DNA from: Massariosphaeria phaeospora
Taxonomy: Eukaryota > Ascomycota > Dothideomycetes > Pleosporales
Direction: 5' to 3'
Assembly (NCBI GenBank): GCA_011032825.1
Contig: JAADJZ010000017.1
Coordinates: 930,001 to 994,000 of the forward strand
Length of the DNA: 64,000 bases
In this document: piece by piece, positions 1 through 10,484 of the stretch
Numbering within the stretch: the first letter of the stretch is position 1
How the letters are laid out: every line of letters begins with the position of its first letter
Notes under the pieces: model-generated
The model's input: the letters and a program-made list of their open reading frames with translations, nothing else
What the model was told of the DNA's origin: nothing
Databases searched by the model: none
Translations under genes and position numbers: made by a program

Positions 1-345
1 CTCGACACATCCTTCCAGAACGCCATCGCCGACGCGTACGTGCTGTATGCGCGCGGCGCCGGCTCCGGCGACGCCGCCACGCTGAAGCGCTACTACCCGA
101 GCAACGAGGACATCCGCATCATCTACGAAGGCACCAGCGAGGGCAACCCTATGCGCCAGCTACTCGTCGATATCTGGAGCTGCCGCGGAAAGGCTGAGTG
201 GTTGAGCGAGGGCGAGGCGGAGCTGCCGAGGGACTTTTTGTTGATGGTTACGCGGGCGTTGTTGAAGGGTAGGCCGAGTGTGGAGGGGTTGACGAGGCCG
301 TGGAAGAATAGGCATGTGCAGTATCATGGTGGTGGGGGGAAGTAG
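1..345 (+). CDS. BTB/POZ-family protein, C-terminal part (5' end outside window)
   Basis: The frame is open from the first base and ends at a TAG at 343-345, giving the last 114 residues. It carries the two motifs that mark the C-terminal, BACK-like half of the BTB paralogs further along the window: an IIYEGT motif followed about 7 residues later by QLLVDIW, and LPRDFLLMV near the end. The BTB domain itself must lie upstream of the window. The role of this family is not established; BTB proteins commonly act as dimerising adaptors, for example for Cullin-3 ligases. It is the seventh member of the local family. Confident as to family, not as to function. Confidence 0.8.
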   Translation, partial: LDTSFQNAIADAYVLYARGAGSGDAATLKRYYPSNEDIRIIYEGTSEGNPMRQLLVDIWSCRGKAEWLSEGEAELPRDFLLMVTRALLKGRPSVEGLTRPWKNRHVQYHGGGGK

Positions 346-2090
346 ATGGAGATGGAGGGGGGAGGAGTGGGGTGGGGGATGGGGATTAGGGGTATCGTGT
401 CATGGGAGTCTGTATCGCTGAGGTGAGATCTGTGCTGTGCGTTAACGGCATGGCATACTGACCGCTCTGTCTAGGCCGCTCTAGCTTTTTCTTCGAAATG
501 TTTCTGTCTCGTCAATTTTCCTGGCTCGTTTATTTTTATTTTTGGATATACAATGATATCATGTCAATTTTTAGTATCGATGGGACGAGACGGGTCGAGT
601 TGAGTCGAGTCGGTGGACTAAGCCCTGTTGTTTCGCGCTTGCTGTGCTAACTCCACAGACAACGCTCGTGTGATCTTGGAAAATACGAATCTGTGGTAAC
701 GTCATCGCCGGAGCCTCCCAATTGCTGCCTCCCTTCCCACTCTCCCTAACCACATTTCCACGTTAGAAGCCACGTCGTGCCAACTGCGAACTACTTTCAC
801 CAGACTTAGCTCGAGCCCGCGACTGCGGTGGCGAGCTGGACCGCGTTGAAGTAGTATTTGGTAGTAGGTAGGGGAGAGGGAAAGAGAAAGAGGCGGTGTC
901 TTACGAAGATAGATGAGGCGAAGGTGGTTAGTTGGGCATACTGGTTATACGTGGTGCGGTGGGAGATAGGATCTGAAGTGAAGTCCAGCAGAGGCAACAA
1001 TAGAGGAGAGAAAGAGAGAAAGAAAGAAAGAAAAAGAGGCTGTGTATTACGGGATTAGAAGAGGCGAAGGTCAACAGTTAGGTAACCTGGTTATACGTGG
1101 TGCGGTGGGAGACGTACTAGTTCTAGCTGTGCCCTAGAACTGCGCCAGGGGTTGGGGGTTGGGATCTGCGATAACGACAAGCAGAGGTAACAGTAGGAGA
1201 GAGAAAGAGGAAGAGGAAGTTATATGTGGTGCGGCGGGAGCCGTACCCAACGCAGCTGTGCCCTATCACTGCGCCACCATCGCCATCACCATAACGATAA
1301 CTGCCTCTCCACACCGCCGGGAATAGTGCCGGCCGAAGCCAGAGTTTTTGCTCATTCGAATTCTGGTACCGTTTCGTCCGAGAAGAATTGCCGAGGCTGG
1401 TTTTGGTGCAGTGGTTTGCTGGGCTTGTTCATTGCTGAGGGAGCTAGGATATGCGGACTACCTAAGCACAAACAGAGAAACGTCTAGCAGAGGGAATGGT
1501 AAGGGGAGGGCGGGAGAGAGAAGAAGGTTGTCTAGTTGTGTGACTAAAGACTTTCCTTGTCTAGTCTTGTTCCCTGGGGTGGGATGACTAGCAGAGGGAA
1601 TAGCAGGGGAGATTGAAAGAGGAAGAGGAAGTAGAAGAAGAAGTTATACGTGGTGCGGTGGGAGACGTCCGGACGCAGCTGTGCCCTCTTACCGCGCTAG
1701 AGACGACCACAACAGCTATCCCTGTAGTGAATCCCAATTCACCGGGTTCATTTTTCATACCTGATAACGTCACAATCACATGCAATCACAACTGCTATAA
1801 AAAGTAAGGAATCCATTTCTTTGCTGCTGCAGATACTACGCAACCACGATTCGTAGGTGCGTGCGTTCGACGGTTGAGTCAGTGAGTACAGCCCAATAAG
1901 GTGCGCTAACAGTGCGGCATAGATGTTTCCAATAGCTTGCAGTCCGCTGATCCACGCAAACCCAGATTTAGCAATCTACGTATCTCAAGTCTCAGGACTT
2001 ATAGTCCTCCAAGGGCGACTCGGTATAGGTTGTAATCAAACCCCCTACTTCGTACCATACCAGAATTCTCTTTCGACCTTTCAATTCACA
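346..2090. other. Long intergenic stretch, no credible gene
   Basis: No open frame here resembles a protein. The centre is a purine-rich degenerate repeat array (separate entry). The right end (about 1822-1859) has a short sequence resembling one at 45876-45908. The last part is the 5' region of the MFS gene. Confidence 0.6.
868..1710 (+). repeat. Degenerate repeat array, purine-rich with a GTTATACGTGGTGCGGTGGG core
   Basis: The core starts near 943, 1089, 1219 (two or three mismatches) and 1643. Each copy is preceded by a GA-rich run of the AGAGAAAGAGGAAG type. In the last three copies it is followed by a diverged AGCTGTGCCCT...TGCGCCA segment. A fifth, partial unit with only the purine part lies near 1487-1530. 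Spacing between cores is about 146, 130 and 424 bases, so this is an old, interrupted array rather than a clean minisatellite. No coding potential or terminal repeats were seen. Confidence 0.6.
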
Positions 2091-4107
2091 ATGGACACCC
2101 AACCCTCGTCACGTCAAACCATGGAAGTGAAGTCTTTAGGCGACAATACCTCCTCGTCTCACGCTCATACCTCCCCGTCTGAGTCGTCTCATCAAGACAC
2201 CTCAGCGGAAGCCGTCGACGAAACCCAATACTTCACTGGCCATCGCCTCCACATCATAACCATCTGGCTCCTCCTCCCCATCTTCATCGTGCAAATGGAC
2301 AGCACCATCACCAGCACCTCTATTCTAGCCATCACGGATGACCTCGGCGGCTACGACAAGAGTTCCTGGGTCTTCACCTCGTACATGCTGACCTACTGCG
2401 GTAAACCACCCTTCCCCCTTTTCCAGTTCATTTCCTATACTTTCGTCTGGCCTGTATGTACTAAGACGCACGCCCATCAGGCTTCCAGATGATCTCCGCC
2501 AAGCTCTCCGACATCCTCACCCGCCGCACCACCCTCGCCATCTCGCTACTCATCTTCACCGTCTTCTCAGCCGCCTGTGCCGCGAGCCAAACCCTCATGC
2601 AGCTCATCATGTTCCGCTGCGTGCAGGGCATCGGCGCCGCGGGCGTCTACGCCCTCGTCGCGCTCATCTTCTTCTAACTCGTGCCGCAGCGCATGTGGCC
2701 GACGTACATGGGCCTGATGTCTGGCGTGATTGCGCTGGCGCTGGTCGTTGGCCCGCTGATTGGCGGCGCCATCGCGCAGCACGGCCAGTGGAGATGGATA
2801 TTCCTCCTGAAGTGAGTCTTGTCTTCTTACACCGCGGCCACTGGATGAGAGTGAGAGCACCCTGCTAACACATGTCAACAACACAGCGTTCCAGCATGCA
2901 GCATCGCCATCATCGGCCTCCTGATCTCCCTCCCCAAAACGCTGTGGAACGAGCCGTCTGCGCGCAACCGCGTCAGCATCTTCTCGACGCTCTCGCTGCG
3001 GCGCATCGACGTCCTGGGATCGACACTCCTTCTCGGAGCCTGCCTGCTCGTCTCCACTGGCATCCAGCAAGCCGCTCTAGGCTACGCTTGGACATCCGTC
3101 TTCGTGCTCCCTCTGCTACTGCTCGTGCTCCCCTTTCTGGCCGCCTTCTTCGCCTGGGAGAGACACATCACGACCTTCCGCACGTACCCGGAGCCCGTGT
3201 TCCCCTGGCGCTTCTGCCAGTCGCGCATAAGCACAGGCATGATATTGTGCGTGATCCTCCCCCCTCCCCCTCTCTACATCACCGCCACCCACCTCGTCTC
3301 ACTCAACACACTAACATACACCGTCCAGAAACGCCTATTTCTCCGGCACAGTCCTCATGATCTGCCTCGTGCAGATCCCCCAACGCTTCATAGCCGTCAA
3401 CAACCTCTCCGCCTTCGCCGCCGCTGTCCGCCTGCTCGCCTTCGGCGGCTGCGTCCCCGGCGGCTCGACCCTTTCCGCCGTGCTGATGGGCCGCCTGCAG
3501 ATGCCGCCGTGCGTCGTCATCGTGCTGGGAGCGGTGCTGCAGCTCGTAGGCGCCGTGCTGCTCGCGCGTATACCGACCGGCTCGGCGGTTTACGTCCCGC
3601 AGTTTGGGTATCATGTGCTTGTGGGCTTGGGCGTGGGGTTTGTGACGGGTGCGTTGATTTTGCTCGTGCCGTTTGCTATGCACAAACGAGATCTCGGTAC
3701 GTTTTTCTATTTATGTTCTATCGGATGAACTAGCACATGAACGTGCCAGTACTGTTTCCCTCTTCCACCTCAACACAGCTAACACCCCACCCCCCACAGC
3801 CGTGGGCTCAGCCTCCATGGCGCAATTCCGCATCCTGGGCGGCCTCATCGGCATCTCCATCGCCACCTCGCTCTCCACGCCCTACCTGCGCACGCACCTG
3901 AGCGCCATCCTGCCCCCCGACCTTGCGCTCGCGGTGCTGCACCGCACGGAAAATCTGCGGTTGCTGCAGTCGCCGGCTGTGCGGGAGACGGTGCGCGGGG
4001 TGTTTGGCGAGGCGTTCAATTTGCAGGTTACGCTTGCTGTGGGGTTTGTGGTGGCGCAGTTTCTGGCTACGGGGTTGATGTGGACGATGCGGAGGGTGGA
4101 TGCTTAG
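2091..4107 (+). pseudogene. MFS drug/metabolite transporter (DHA, 14-TM type) with one in-frame stop
   Basis: Five exons join cleanly: 2091-2400, 2481-2811, 2887-3246, 3329-3696 and 3800-4107, with introns of 75-103 nt. The ATG at 2091 follows TCACA and precedes a Ser/Thr-rich cytosolic tail. The protein then shows family landmarks in order: QMDSTITSTSILAIT in TM1, AKLSDILTRR in the first loop (motif A), VQGIGAAGVYALV, GPLIGGAI and WRWIFLLN. The frame is interrupted once, by a TAA at 2675-2677, where relatives usually have Glu in FFELVP. Everything downstream is intact, so the lesion is either recent or bypassed. The stop lies within a 45-nt GT..AG segment that could be spliced in frame (see findings). 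Predicted role: plasma-membrane efflux of small molecules. Confidence 0.78.
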
Positions 4108-4970
4108 GAGGGAGGGCGAGGGGGTGGGTGCTGGCGCGCACTACAAGCCCTGTCTGCTGTTGCTGCTGTTAGTTACAAAGCTATGGCTCGTGTACTCGGG
4201 GTGGGGTGGGGTGCAGGGCAAGAGCGTGTTGGCACGTCCAATCCAATCTAAAAGGGCTGGATTGGATAGCGTATAGGAGGGAGCGATGCGCAGAGTTGGG
4301 TTGGGAATTAGACATAGATATCAGATGGGTTGATTTGATTTGACAAGTAGCGCCAGCTCAGCTAGCATATGTATAGCCCGGTATCTTTTTCTATTTACCA
4401 CAATACTATACTTCTTCCACCCACCCATCTAATATTTAGAAACATGTGTAACACACACACATTTATCTATGAACACAACACGACACGACTACACAAACTT
4501 CTATTGGGTCTACGCGTCGACGCGGTCGCGAACTCAACTCAACTCAACTCAACTCAACAAGAGGACAAGGAGCGGCTTGGAGGTGCCGCGACAGTAGCAG
4601 CGAGAAACAGTAAGTAGGGAAGGCAAGGCGGTAGAGGGCGAAGAGGCAGAGGGCAGGCGAACACTTTGCAGAGACTTTGCAGGGAGGTTATGTTAGGTTT
4701 TGCATTAGCACTAGAAAGAGAATAAGGGACAAGAGACAGCGAGAGATGACCAAGAAAGGGATATATTGGCGAAGTGAACAGAGAGGGAAGGGGGGCGTCA
4801 GGTAGAGAGCATGGCACGCTAAATGTAACGCGCCCTGAAGAATAACAAAGAGATACTACTCCCGCCTCCTAGAGAGCACGCCTAGGACTAGGAAGCTTCT
4901 AATTAGCCTTGAACCCGCTTGACCTCTCACTTTTCATAACTAGTTCCTTACAACAACACCCAAGTCCCGT
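4108..4970. other. Convergent intergenic region between MFS gene and membrane-protein gene
   Basis: It holds the 3' regions of two converging genes. Only a short inverted repeat of ATCCAATC/GATTGGAT type near 4220-4270 and a pentanucleotide repeat (separate entry) were seen. No gene. Confidence 0.6.
4531..4558 (+). repeat. AACTC pentanucleotide microsatellite
   Basis: Five and a half perfect tandem copies of AACTC. Likely length-polymorphic. Confidence 0.9.
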
Positions 4971-6272
4971 TCACACGACCGAATCACCCATCTTAGATGG
5001 CAGAATCGGGCTTCTCTGATCGTCAAACACGTCTTCCGCATCATCGCTCAACCTGGCCGTAGACGTAGTCTGCAGACTAGCGTCCGGGAACGTCGTCTGC
5101 CGCGTAAGCACACGAATACTCGTAGTGCGCACCACGCCCTCCTTTTCCACCTTCCCAAACGTCGCGCTCTTCGACGAGGTCTTGACAGAGAAGGTCTGGA
5201 ACACCGAGTCGAGCAGCCTAGTGAAGCTCTGCTCGGGGAAAAGCCGCCGCTTGAGGGGCCGCAGGTGCGGCATGCAGGCCGCGATGAGGTATGTCCCCGT
5301 CTCGACGACTACGAGGCTGAAGTTGATGACGGCGCCGGAGGGCGCCGTCGCGGACACGACGCCCTTGCGCAGGAACGTGGAGAAGCGTAGAACGGCGGCG
5401 ATCAGCCCGCTGCGCGAGCGTTGGGTTCAGTACATACAGTCAATGGAATGGGGCAGTGCGTGCCGACGTGGCACGGGCGGGTGGGACTTGACTTACGCAG
5501 AGCCAATGAGGAAGGTCGCTACGAGCCCGATCTTGGTAGCCACGCTGACTTGCAGCTTCCACACGACCGAGAGAGGAAGCACCAACATGACGACGTCGGT
5601 GAGAATGCTCGGCACGGTGATGTACGTGTACATGGCCGAGAGATCGCCGCAGTGCGCGCGCATAATGGCCGGGTTCCACTGCGCGCTGAAGGGCTTGCAG
5701 ACGGTGGAGCTGAGAAGGAGCTCTGCAAGCCAGTTTAAAATGACGACGGAGCCAGTCATGTAGCTCATGATGCGGTACGGCCGCAGGATGAAGATGCGCA
5801 GATACAAGCTCAAGATGACTAGTTTGCTCGCGGTAATCGCTATCCAGTCGATGTATTCGACCGCCTTGTTGATTTTCAGCCGCGTCACAAGCACTTCCGG
5901 ATCGTCGAGCAGGACCGCTTCGACCGGACGACCTAGGCCGCCGTGCGTGACATCCACTAACCCGCTCGTCAGCACAAACGCTCCAAAGGATCGAGGCAAC
6001 TCAAAACACGAAAGTGGTAGGGGGCGGGGGCCATCCTCACAAATACTGCAAGCACACACTGCCGTGGAGAAGACATACGCCACCGGCATGAGAAACCAGC
6101 ATTCCCAACCGTTGAGCGTTTTCTGCAGGTACCGAGAAATGTAAAACAGCGACGTGAACAGCGTCTGCAGCACGAGGAAGACTATCGCTACGATGACGAG
6201 CCGGTGGCCAATGTCGATGGCTAGGTACTCGGCAGGCATCTTAGCCGCAGCCGCAGCATCGAGCTTGAGCAT
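4971..6272 (-). CDS. SAT4/rhodopsin-like integral membrane protein
   Basis: Three exons on the minus strand: 6272-6047, 5956-5497 and 5409-4971. The introns are 5957-6046 (90 nt, in frame, GTATTT..CTGAC..TTAG) and 5410-5496 (GTAAGT..CGCAG). Start ATG at 6272; a second Met at 6239 (MPAEYLAIDIG) is equally plausible. The protein has about seven hydrophobic segments, the WECWFLMPVAYVF stretch, the DVTHGGLGRPVE loop after TM3, and YIDWIAITASKLVILSLYLRIF. A conserved Cys/Trp-rich loop (CKPFSAQWNP) and a Ser/Thr-rich cytosolic tail follow. These match the fungal rhodopsin/SAT4 domain family, which includes Pth11-like receptors and many secondary-metabolism membrane proteins. Ligand and partners are unknown. 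Confidence 0.82.
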
Positions 6273-7174
6273 ACTGCTTTGAGTGGACTCGGAAGAGGAA
6301 GAGGAAGAGAAAGAGGACTCGGATTCGAGCGAACGAGACAACGCACGCGGGGATAGCGTCGAGGACAGAAAAAAGAAGCCCGAGGACCATGGGGTTGGTA
6401 CTAGATATAGGCCGCACTCCGTCGCGAACCCTTCCTTTTTGGCACGGAGCAGTGGTGCTAGCGCTGTGCCGTCGTGCGTACGGCATATACGACCGCGCCT
6501 ACAGGGCAGCGAAGAGGGAGATAGATAGAAGAGAGAGAGAGTGAGAGATACATATGCTGTGCCCGCGCGCAACGAACTCCGCATAGGATGGCACGCGGGG
6601 ACTGTGATCCTGCGGCATCATCCCGCGCCAGCGACTCCACCGAACCGCGTAGCAACAACACTTATTTACTTACTTAGCCGCTCAACCCCAAACTCAAACT
6701 TAACTCGGAGTCCGAGCACTAAGTAACTCTTCCAACGCATCGGGTACGCCCAGATGACTTACAACGTCAAGCGAATGTAGGATTCGCGAGCCAACCAATA
6801 GGCACCGAAGTCCAAGAGAAAAGGCAACCGCCAACACCACACCACAGCACTATCTAGCGCTTACCGCTCGAAAGTTTGGGGGCGACGGAAAGTTGGGCGA
6901 CGCAGTGAGACTGTTTATGCATAAGTCGATGGAGGAGAGATAGAAAAACAGACAGTCAGACTGGTTGGGGTATACCGAGAAAAAGGCAGCCGATGCGTTG
7001 CGCAGGGATGCTGCATCTAATATGGTTCAGAGAGACGCCGCTCAGTTCAGTCCGGTTCGATCCAGATTAGTTCGCTCTCCTCGTCTTGCTGAACGTCTCT
7101 GCATGCAAAACAAAGCAGCACATACGTGCGTACGTAGTATAGTGCGGGGATAGCGGGCCGAAATAGTACACTTA

Positions 7175-7238
7175 AGTAGTCAACATAGTCAGTCAGCAAC
7201 GACTGGACGGCTCTAATTGATCAATTGAACCGAATTGC
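7175..7238 (-). repeat. Dispersed repeat, inverted copy of the element in the intron of the BTB gene at 21782
   Basis: Read on the minus strand it gives TCAATTAGAG, then CAGTCGTTGCTGAC and TATGTTGACTAC, with a 4-bp insertion relative to 21857-21931. The third copy is near 45779-45834. Confidence 0.6.
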
Positions 7239-7373
7239 TGAGAACGCCCATGTGCTGAACGTCACAGGCGTGAAGTGAAGCGCCACTGAAGCGATTCCCT
7301 TCGAGCAGCATACTGCTGTGCTGTGCTGTGCTGCACCAAGCCAAGCCAGAGAGCGGCCACGCATTCATCTTGC

Positions 7374-7420
7374 TTACGCTGAATACAACTGAGACTCCCC
7401 TTGAGCATTCGCGCAAACTT
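7374..7420 (+). repeat. Dispersed 47-bp repeat, copy 1 (with 27832-27878)
   Basis: The two copies share CTCCCCTTGAGCATTCGCGC and flanking bases with about five mismatches. No coding match was seen in either copy. Confidence 0.65.
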
Positions 7421-7548
7421 TTATCCAAGAGAGAGTCGACCAGGACCTGTGTTCGCGAACGATGAAACTGATGAACAAGGAAGTGTATGTAGCTAAGGAA
7501 ACCCGTATAGGGAGTTAGTTAACGGGCTTAGCGGTGTCTGCACTGGAA

Positions 7549-8340
7549 CTAAAGCACCGGCCCATTTTTCACACTCGGATATACGTCTTTCGCCACACAC
7601 TGCTCCTTGTTGCTCTGGCCCCAGCCCAAATCCGGCCGCTCCTCACCAACAGTGGTATCTGGGCGCTAGGCGGAAATCAGTTCCCCAGACTGTCTTGGCG
7701 CCCACGAGCATCAGCTCCAGGAGCGGGAGGGTTTGGCCTGCGCAGTTCATGGCGCCCATGGAAAAGGGGTGGAAGTCCTTCTTCAGTTCCTTGACGTCGG
7801 CTTCGGAGGTAGGTGACTCTGCATGCGAGCTCGGCATCCAGCGTTCGGGAGGGAATAGGTTCCAGTCCCTGTACACGGCTTCGTCGCGACCCATAGCCCA
7901 GGCTGCGCAGCCGACGACTGTACCTGCGGGATACGTGGGGCCTGCGATAACGGCGCCGCCGGGGATGGGATGGCAGAGACGCAGTGCCTCGTCGATGCAG
8001 GCGCGGAGATACTTACACGCGCTCAGCTTCGGGCCCTGGACGAAGTCGGCCTGCGAGGAGAGTGTTGAGCGGATATCGGTAGGTGAGGAAGGCCTCGTAT
8101 TCCTTGATGGCCTACTGCGAAATGCGTGAGATGAGGGTGTTGAGACCTCGGGTTTGAAGGCAGATGAGCAAACCAAGAAAAGGAAACTCGGAGAGCTAGA
8201 CGTGATCAGCACTTTCTAGTATCATGTTGAAGAGGAAAGTGGCGTACCTTGTAACCAATGGACACCTGCTGCATAGTCAGATGCGGTCTGTTCTTCAGCC
8301 TGTCGACCAACGCTTTCCGAGGTGTTGGTTAGTACTCGGT
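7549..8340 (-). pseudogene. Cytochrome P450 relic, C-terminal half only
   Basis: Reading on the minus strand there is the K-helix YLRACIDEALRL (ExxR), the FPPERWMP segment, and the haem-binding FHPFSMGAMNCAG with its Cys ligand. Near 7663 the frame shifts by one. The natural C-terminus (GEERPDLGWGQSNKEQ, then VYPSVKNGP) continues in another frame to a TAG at 7549. Upstream only scraps remain, such as DRLKNRPHLTMQQV near 8270-8310. The I-helix, the N-terminal half and the membrane anchor are missing. This is a broken, truncated gene and makes no functional enzyme. Confidence 0.8.
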
Positions 8341-8861
8341 TAGCCTTACAGGGGCGAGTAGGGCGAGTAGGGACGCTAGTCGCGCACTCCAACCGCACTC
8401 GTGCATGGAAAACCGCTCTTCAGAAGAACAACGAGTATTCGAGGTCGAAGACTCAGTCATGGTAGGTAGGTAGCCTCGTGAGGAACGGGGCTGTCGATAG
8501 TGTTAGTCTTAAGCGTCGAGGCTGACGTCGTCTCACCACATCCACAGTGGCCTATGCGGTGTCAGGAACTTGCTTGTACCACAACGAACGAACGCGCCAT
8601 CAACACCAATGCTCAGGGTAGAGGCTTACCGTATGGACTAGTTTATCCTCCCTCTCTATTTACTCAATACGCCCAACTTGCGGTTATGCGCCCTAGACGT
8701 ACAAATTAGTTGTTACAGTAGCTTCGTACGAGTAGGAGCGCGTCGACGGCTCGCTACCTACAGTATTAAGTCAACCGTTTCCTCAGAACCAAACCGCACC
8801 CGAAAACATACCGGTAACTTTAACTTCTGCCAACTGCCCCACCAATCCCACTCACTGAACC
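8341..8861. other. Intergenic region upstream of the serine hydrolase
   Basis: Presumed promoter and 5' leader of the gene at 8862. No gene and no further recognisable P450 sequence. Confidence 0.55.
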
Positions 8862-10484
8862 ATGGCCGAACCCGACCGTCTGCTCGACCGAATAAAAGCG
8901 CACTACCCCACAATCCGCGCCCTGCACGTCGCAAGCGGCGCTCCCGGTCTCTCCCTCGGCGTCTTCCACCACAGCCGCATCCAGCACATCGCGCACTTCG
9001 GCCGCCGCGCCATTGACTCTCCCGCCGCTCCCAACGACGACTCCGTCTACGGCGTCGCGTCGACCTTCAAGATCGTGACTGCCTCGGCCATCGCAAAGCT
9101 TGTCGCCGACGGCGTCTTAGGCTGGGACACGCCCGTGCGGCAGTACCTCGCGGGGCTCGACCGCAGCGATGACTTCGGGCGCCAGGCAACTGTGCGCGAC
9201 CTGCTGGCCAACCGGACGGGGCTGCCGATGGCGAGCTTCTACTGGGGCCAGCAGAATGGCGAGCAGCTGCTCGACAAGAGCGAGTTCGTCGCTCTCGTCA
9301 ACTCCATCGAACTGGTGAAGCCGTTCCGGTCCACGTTCATCTACTCGCAGTGGAACTACGCGTTGCTGCATCTCATCGTAGAAAGTGTCACCGGGAAGAG
9401 CTTCGGAGCCTATGTCCAGGAGGTGATCTTCGACCCGCTGGGCCTGAAAACGCCGACGTTCGACGTGCCGCAAGGCACGAACGTCATGCGCCATCACGCG
9501 AACCGCAACGACGGATCCGCCCATGAAATCACTACCAGTCCGTTTGACTCTGCGAGCGGATTAGCGGCGGGGACTGGGGGCAAGACGTCGTTGAGAGACC
9601 AGATGCATCTCTACATCGCCCTGCTCCATGCGTATCAGCATCAGACCGCGAACAACGTCGACACGACCCCGAACTCCCCTTTCACGTATCTGCGCACCAT
9701 CTTCAGCCCACACATCAAGTTCCCCGGCTCGACACTCGACAAACAGGCGTACTGTCTAGGCGTTTATCGCACGCAGCTGCCGGGGAACCTCAGCTGTGCC
9801 AGCATCAACAGCCTGCTTCCCCGCCGAGATATCCCAGTATTCGGCGCGGCAGAAGCTCCGCCCCTCACAGAGGAGATCTTCCACCACACGGGCAACTTCC
9901 CAGGGGGCGTCGGATCCATGCTTCTTGTGCCGCGAACGAACAGCGGCGTTGTCGTCATGGCGAACGCAACTCCCAGCATGGACGCTCCGGATTTCATTGC
10001 TCAGATTCTGCTGTCCGCATTGCTCGACACGCAACCGCCTCCGAACCTGCCGAGCCTGTCTCGCAAGGTGATCCAGATGCAGACGGCCATATTCGACCAG
10101 GCTGCATCCATGGTCGAAAGCTGCAAGACCGACACGCCACCCTCACTGCCGCTGCCGGCATACGCGGGCAGCTATTCCAACACATTAGGCAACTTCAAAA
10201 TCGTAGTCACGACTCGCGGCTCCGGTCTGCACGTCTCCGTCCAGGGGAAGCCGGCTTCGACGTACGATTTGGTACCTTGCGATGGGGACACGTTCTCCTG
10301 GGCCGTGGACCGGGACCACGAGGTTGTTGACCGTGGCATGTGGATCAACCCGTTACCACAGTTTCACGTGATAAACTTTGAGGTCGACGGAAAGTGTGTG
10401 CGGAGTCTGTCGTGGCAGCATGATCGGCTTATGGATGCGGAAGTGTTTTTGAAGGCTGGTGAAGAAGCGAAGTCGAAGCTGTAA
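8862..10484 (+). CDS. Serine hydrolase of the beta-lactamase / class C penicillin-binding protein family
   Basis: Single exon, 540 residues, with a good start context (GAACCATGG). The nucleophile motif SxxK is S67-T-F-K70. The second motif is Y161-S-Q163, where the family usually has Y-x-N. H342-T-G344 in HHTGNFPGG occupies the position of the KTG-like third motif. No signal peptide or membrane segment is visible, so the enzyme is probably intracellular. The last 130 or so residues after the catalytic domain look like the C-terminal beta-barrel domain seen in such fungal proteins. Members act as esterases, amidases or peptidases, and some belong to secondary-metabolite clusters. The substrate cannot be told from sequence. 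The gene is GC-rich and looks fully intact. Confidence 0.85.
   Translation: MAEPDRLLDRIKAHYPTIRALHVASGAPGLSLGVFHHSRIQHIAHFGRRAIDSPAAPNDDSVYGVASTFKIVTASAIAKLVADGVLGWDTPVRQYLAGLDRSDDFGRQATVRDLLANRTGLPMASFYWGQQNGEQLLDKSEFVALVNSIELVKPFRSTFIYSQWNYALLHLIVESVTGKSFGAYVQEVIFDPLGLKTPTFDVPQGTNVMRHHANRNDGSAHEITTSPFDSASGLAAGTGGKTSLRDQMHLYIALLHAYQHQTANNVDTTPNSPFTYLRTIFSPHIKFPGSTLDKQAYCLGVYRTQLPGNLSCASINSLLPRRDIPVFGAAEAPPLTEEIFHHTGNFPGGVGSMLLVPRTNSGVVVMANATPSMDAPDFIAQILLSALLDTQPPPNLPSLSRKVIQMQTAIFDQAASMVESCKTDTPPSLPLPAYAGSYSNTLGNFKIVVTTRGSGLHVSVQGKPASTYDLVPCDGDTFSWAVDRDHEVVDRGMWINPLPQFHVINFEVDGKCVRSLSWQHDRLMDAEVFLKAGEEAKSKL

Larger units (their letters stand above)
6273..7548. other. Intergenic region, no gene seen
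   Basis: It contains the 5' region of the membrane-protein gene and a CTGTG microsatellite at 7316-7333. Copies of two dispersed repeats lie at 7175-7238 and 7374-7420 (separate entries). No open frame resembles a protein. Confidence 0.6.

Noticed and set aside
2567..3070. Minus-strand 167-codon frame inside the MFS gene
   Set aside because: Charged, Arg/Glu-rich translation typical of the antisense of GC-rich coding DNA; no family features.
5493..6584. Extended 363-codon reading frame on the minus strand starting at 6584
   Set aside because: The first 104 codons are low-complexity and upstream of a natural start (6272). Family alignment and two introns define the gene as 4971-6272.
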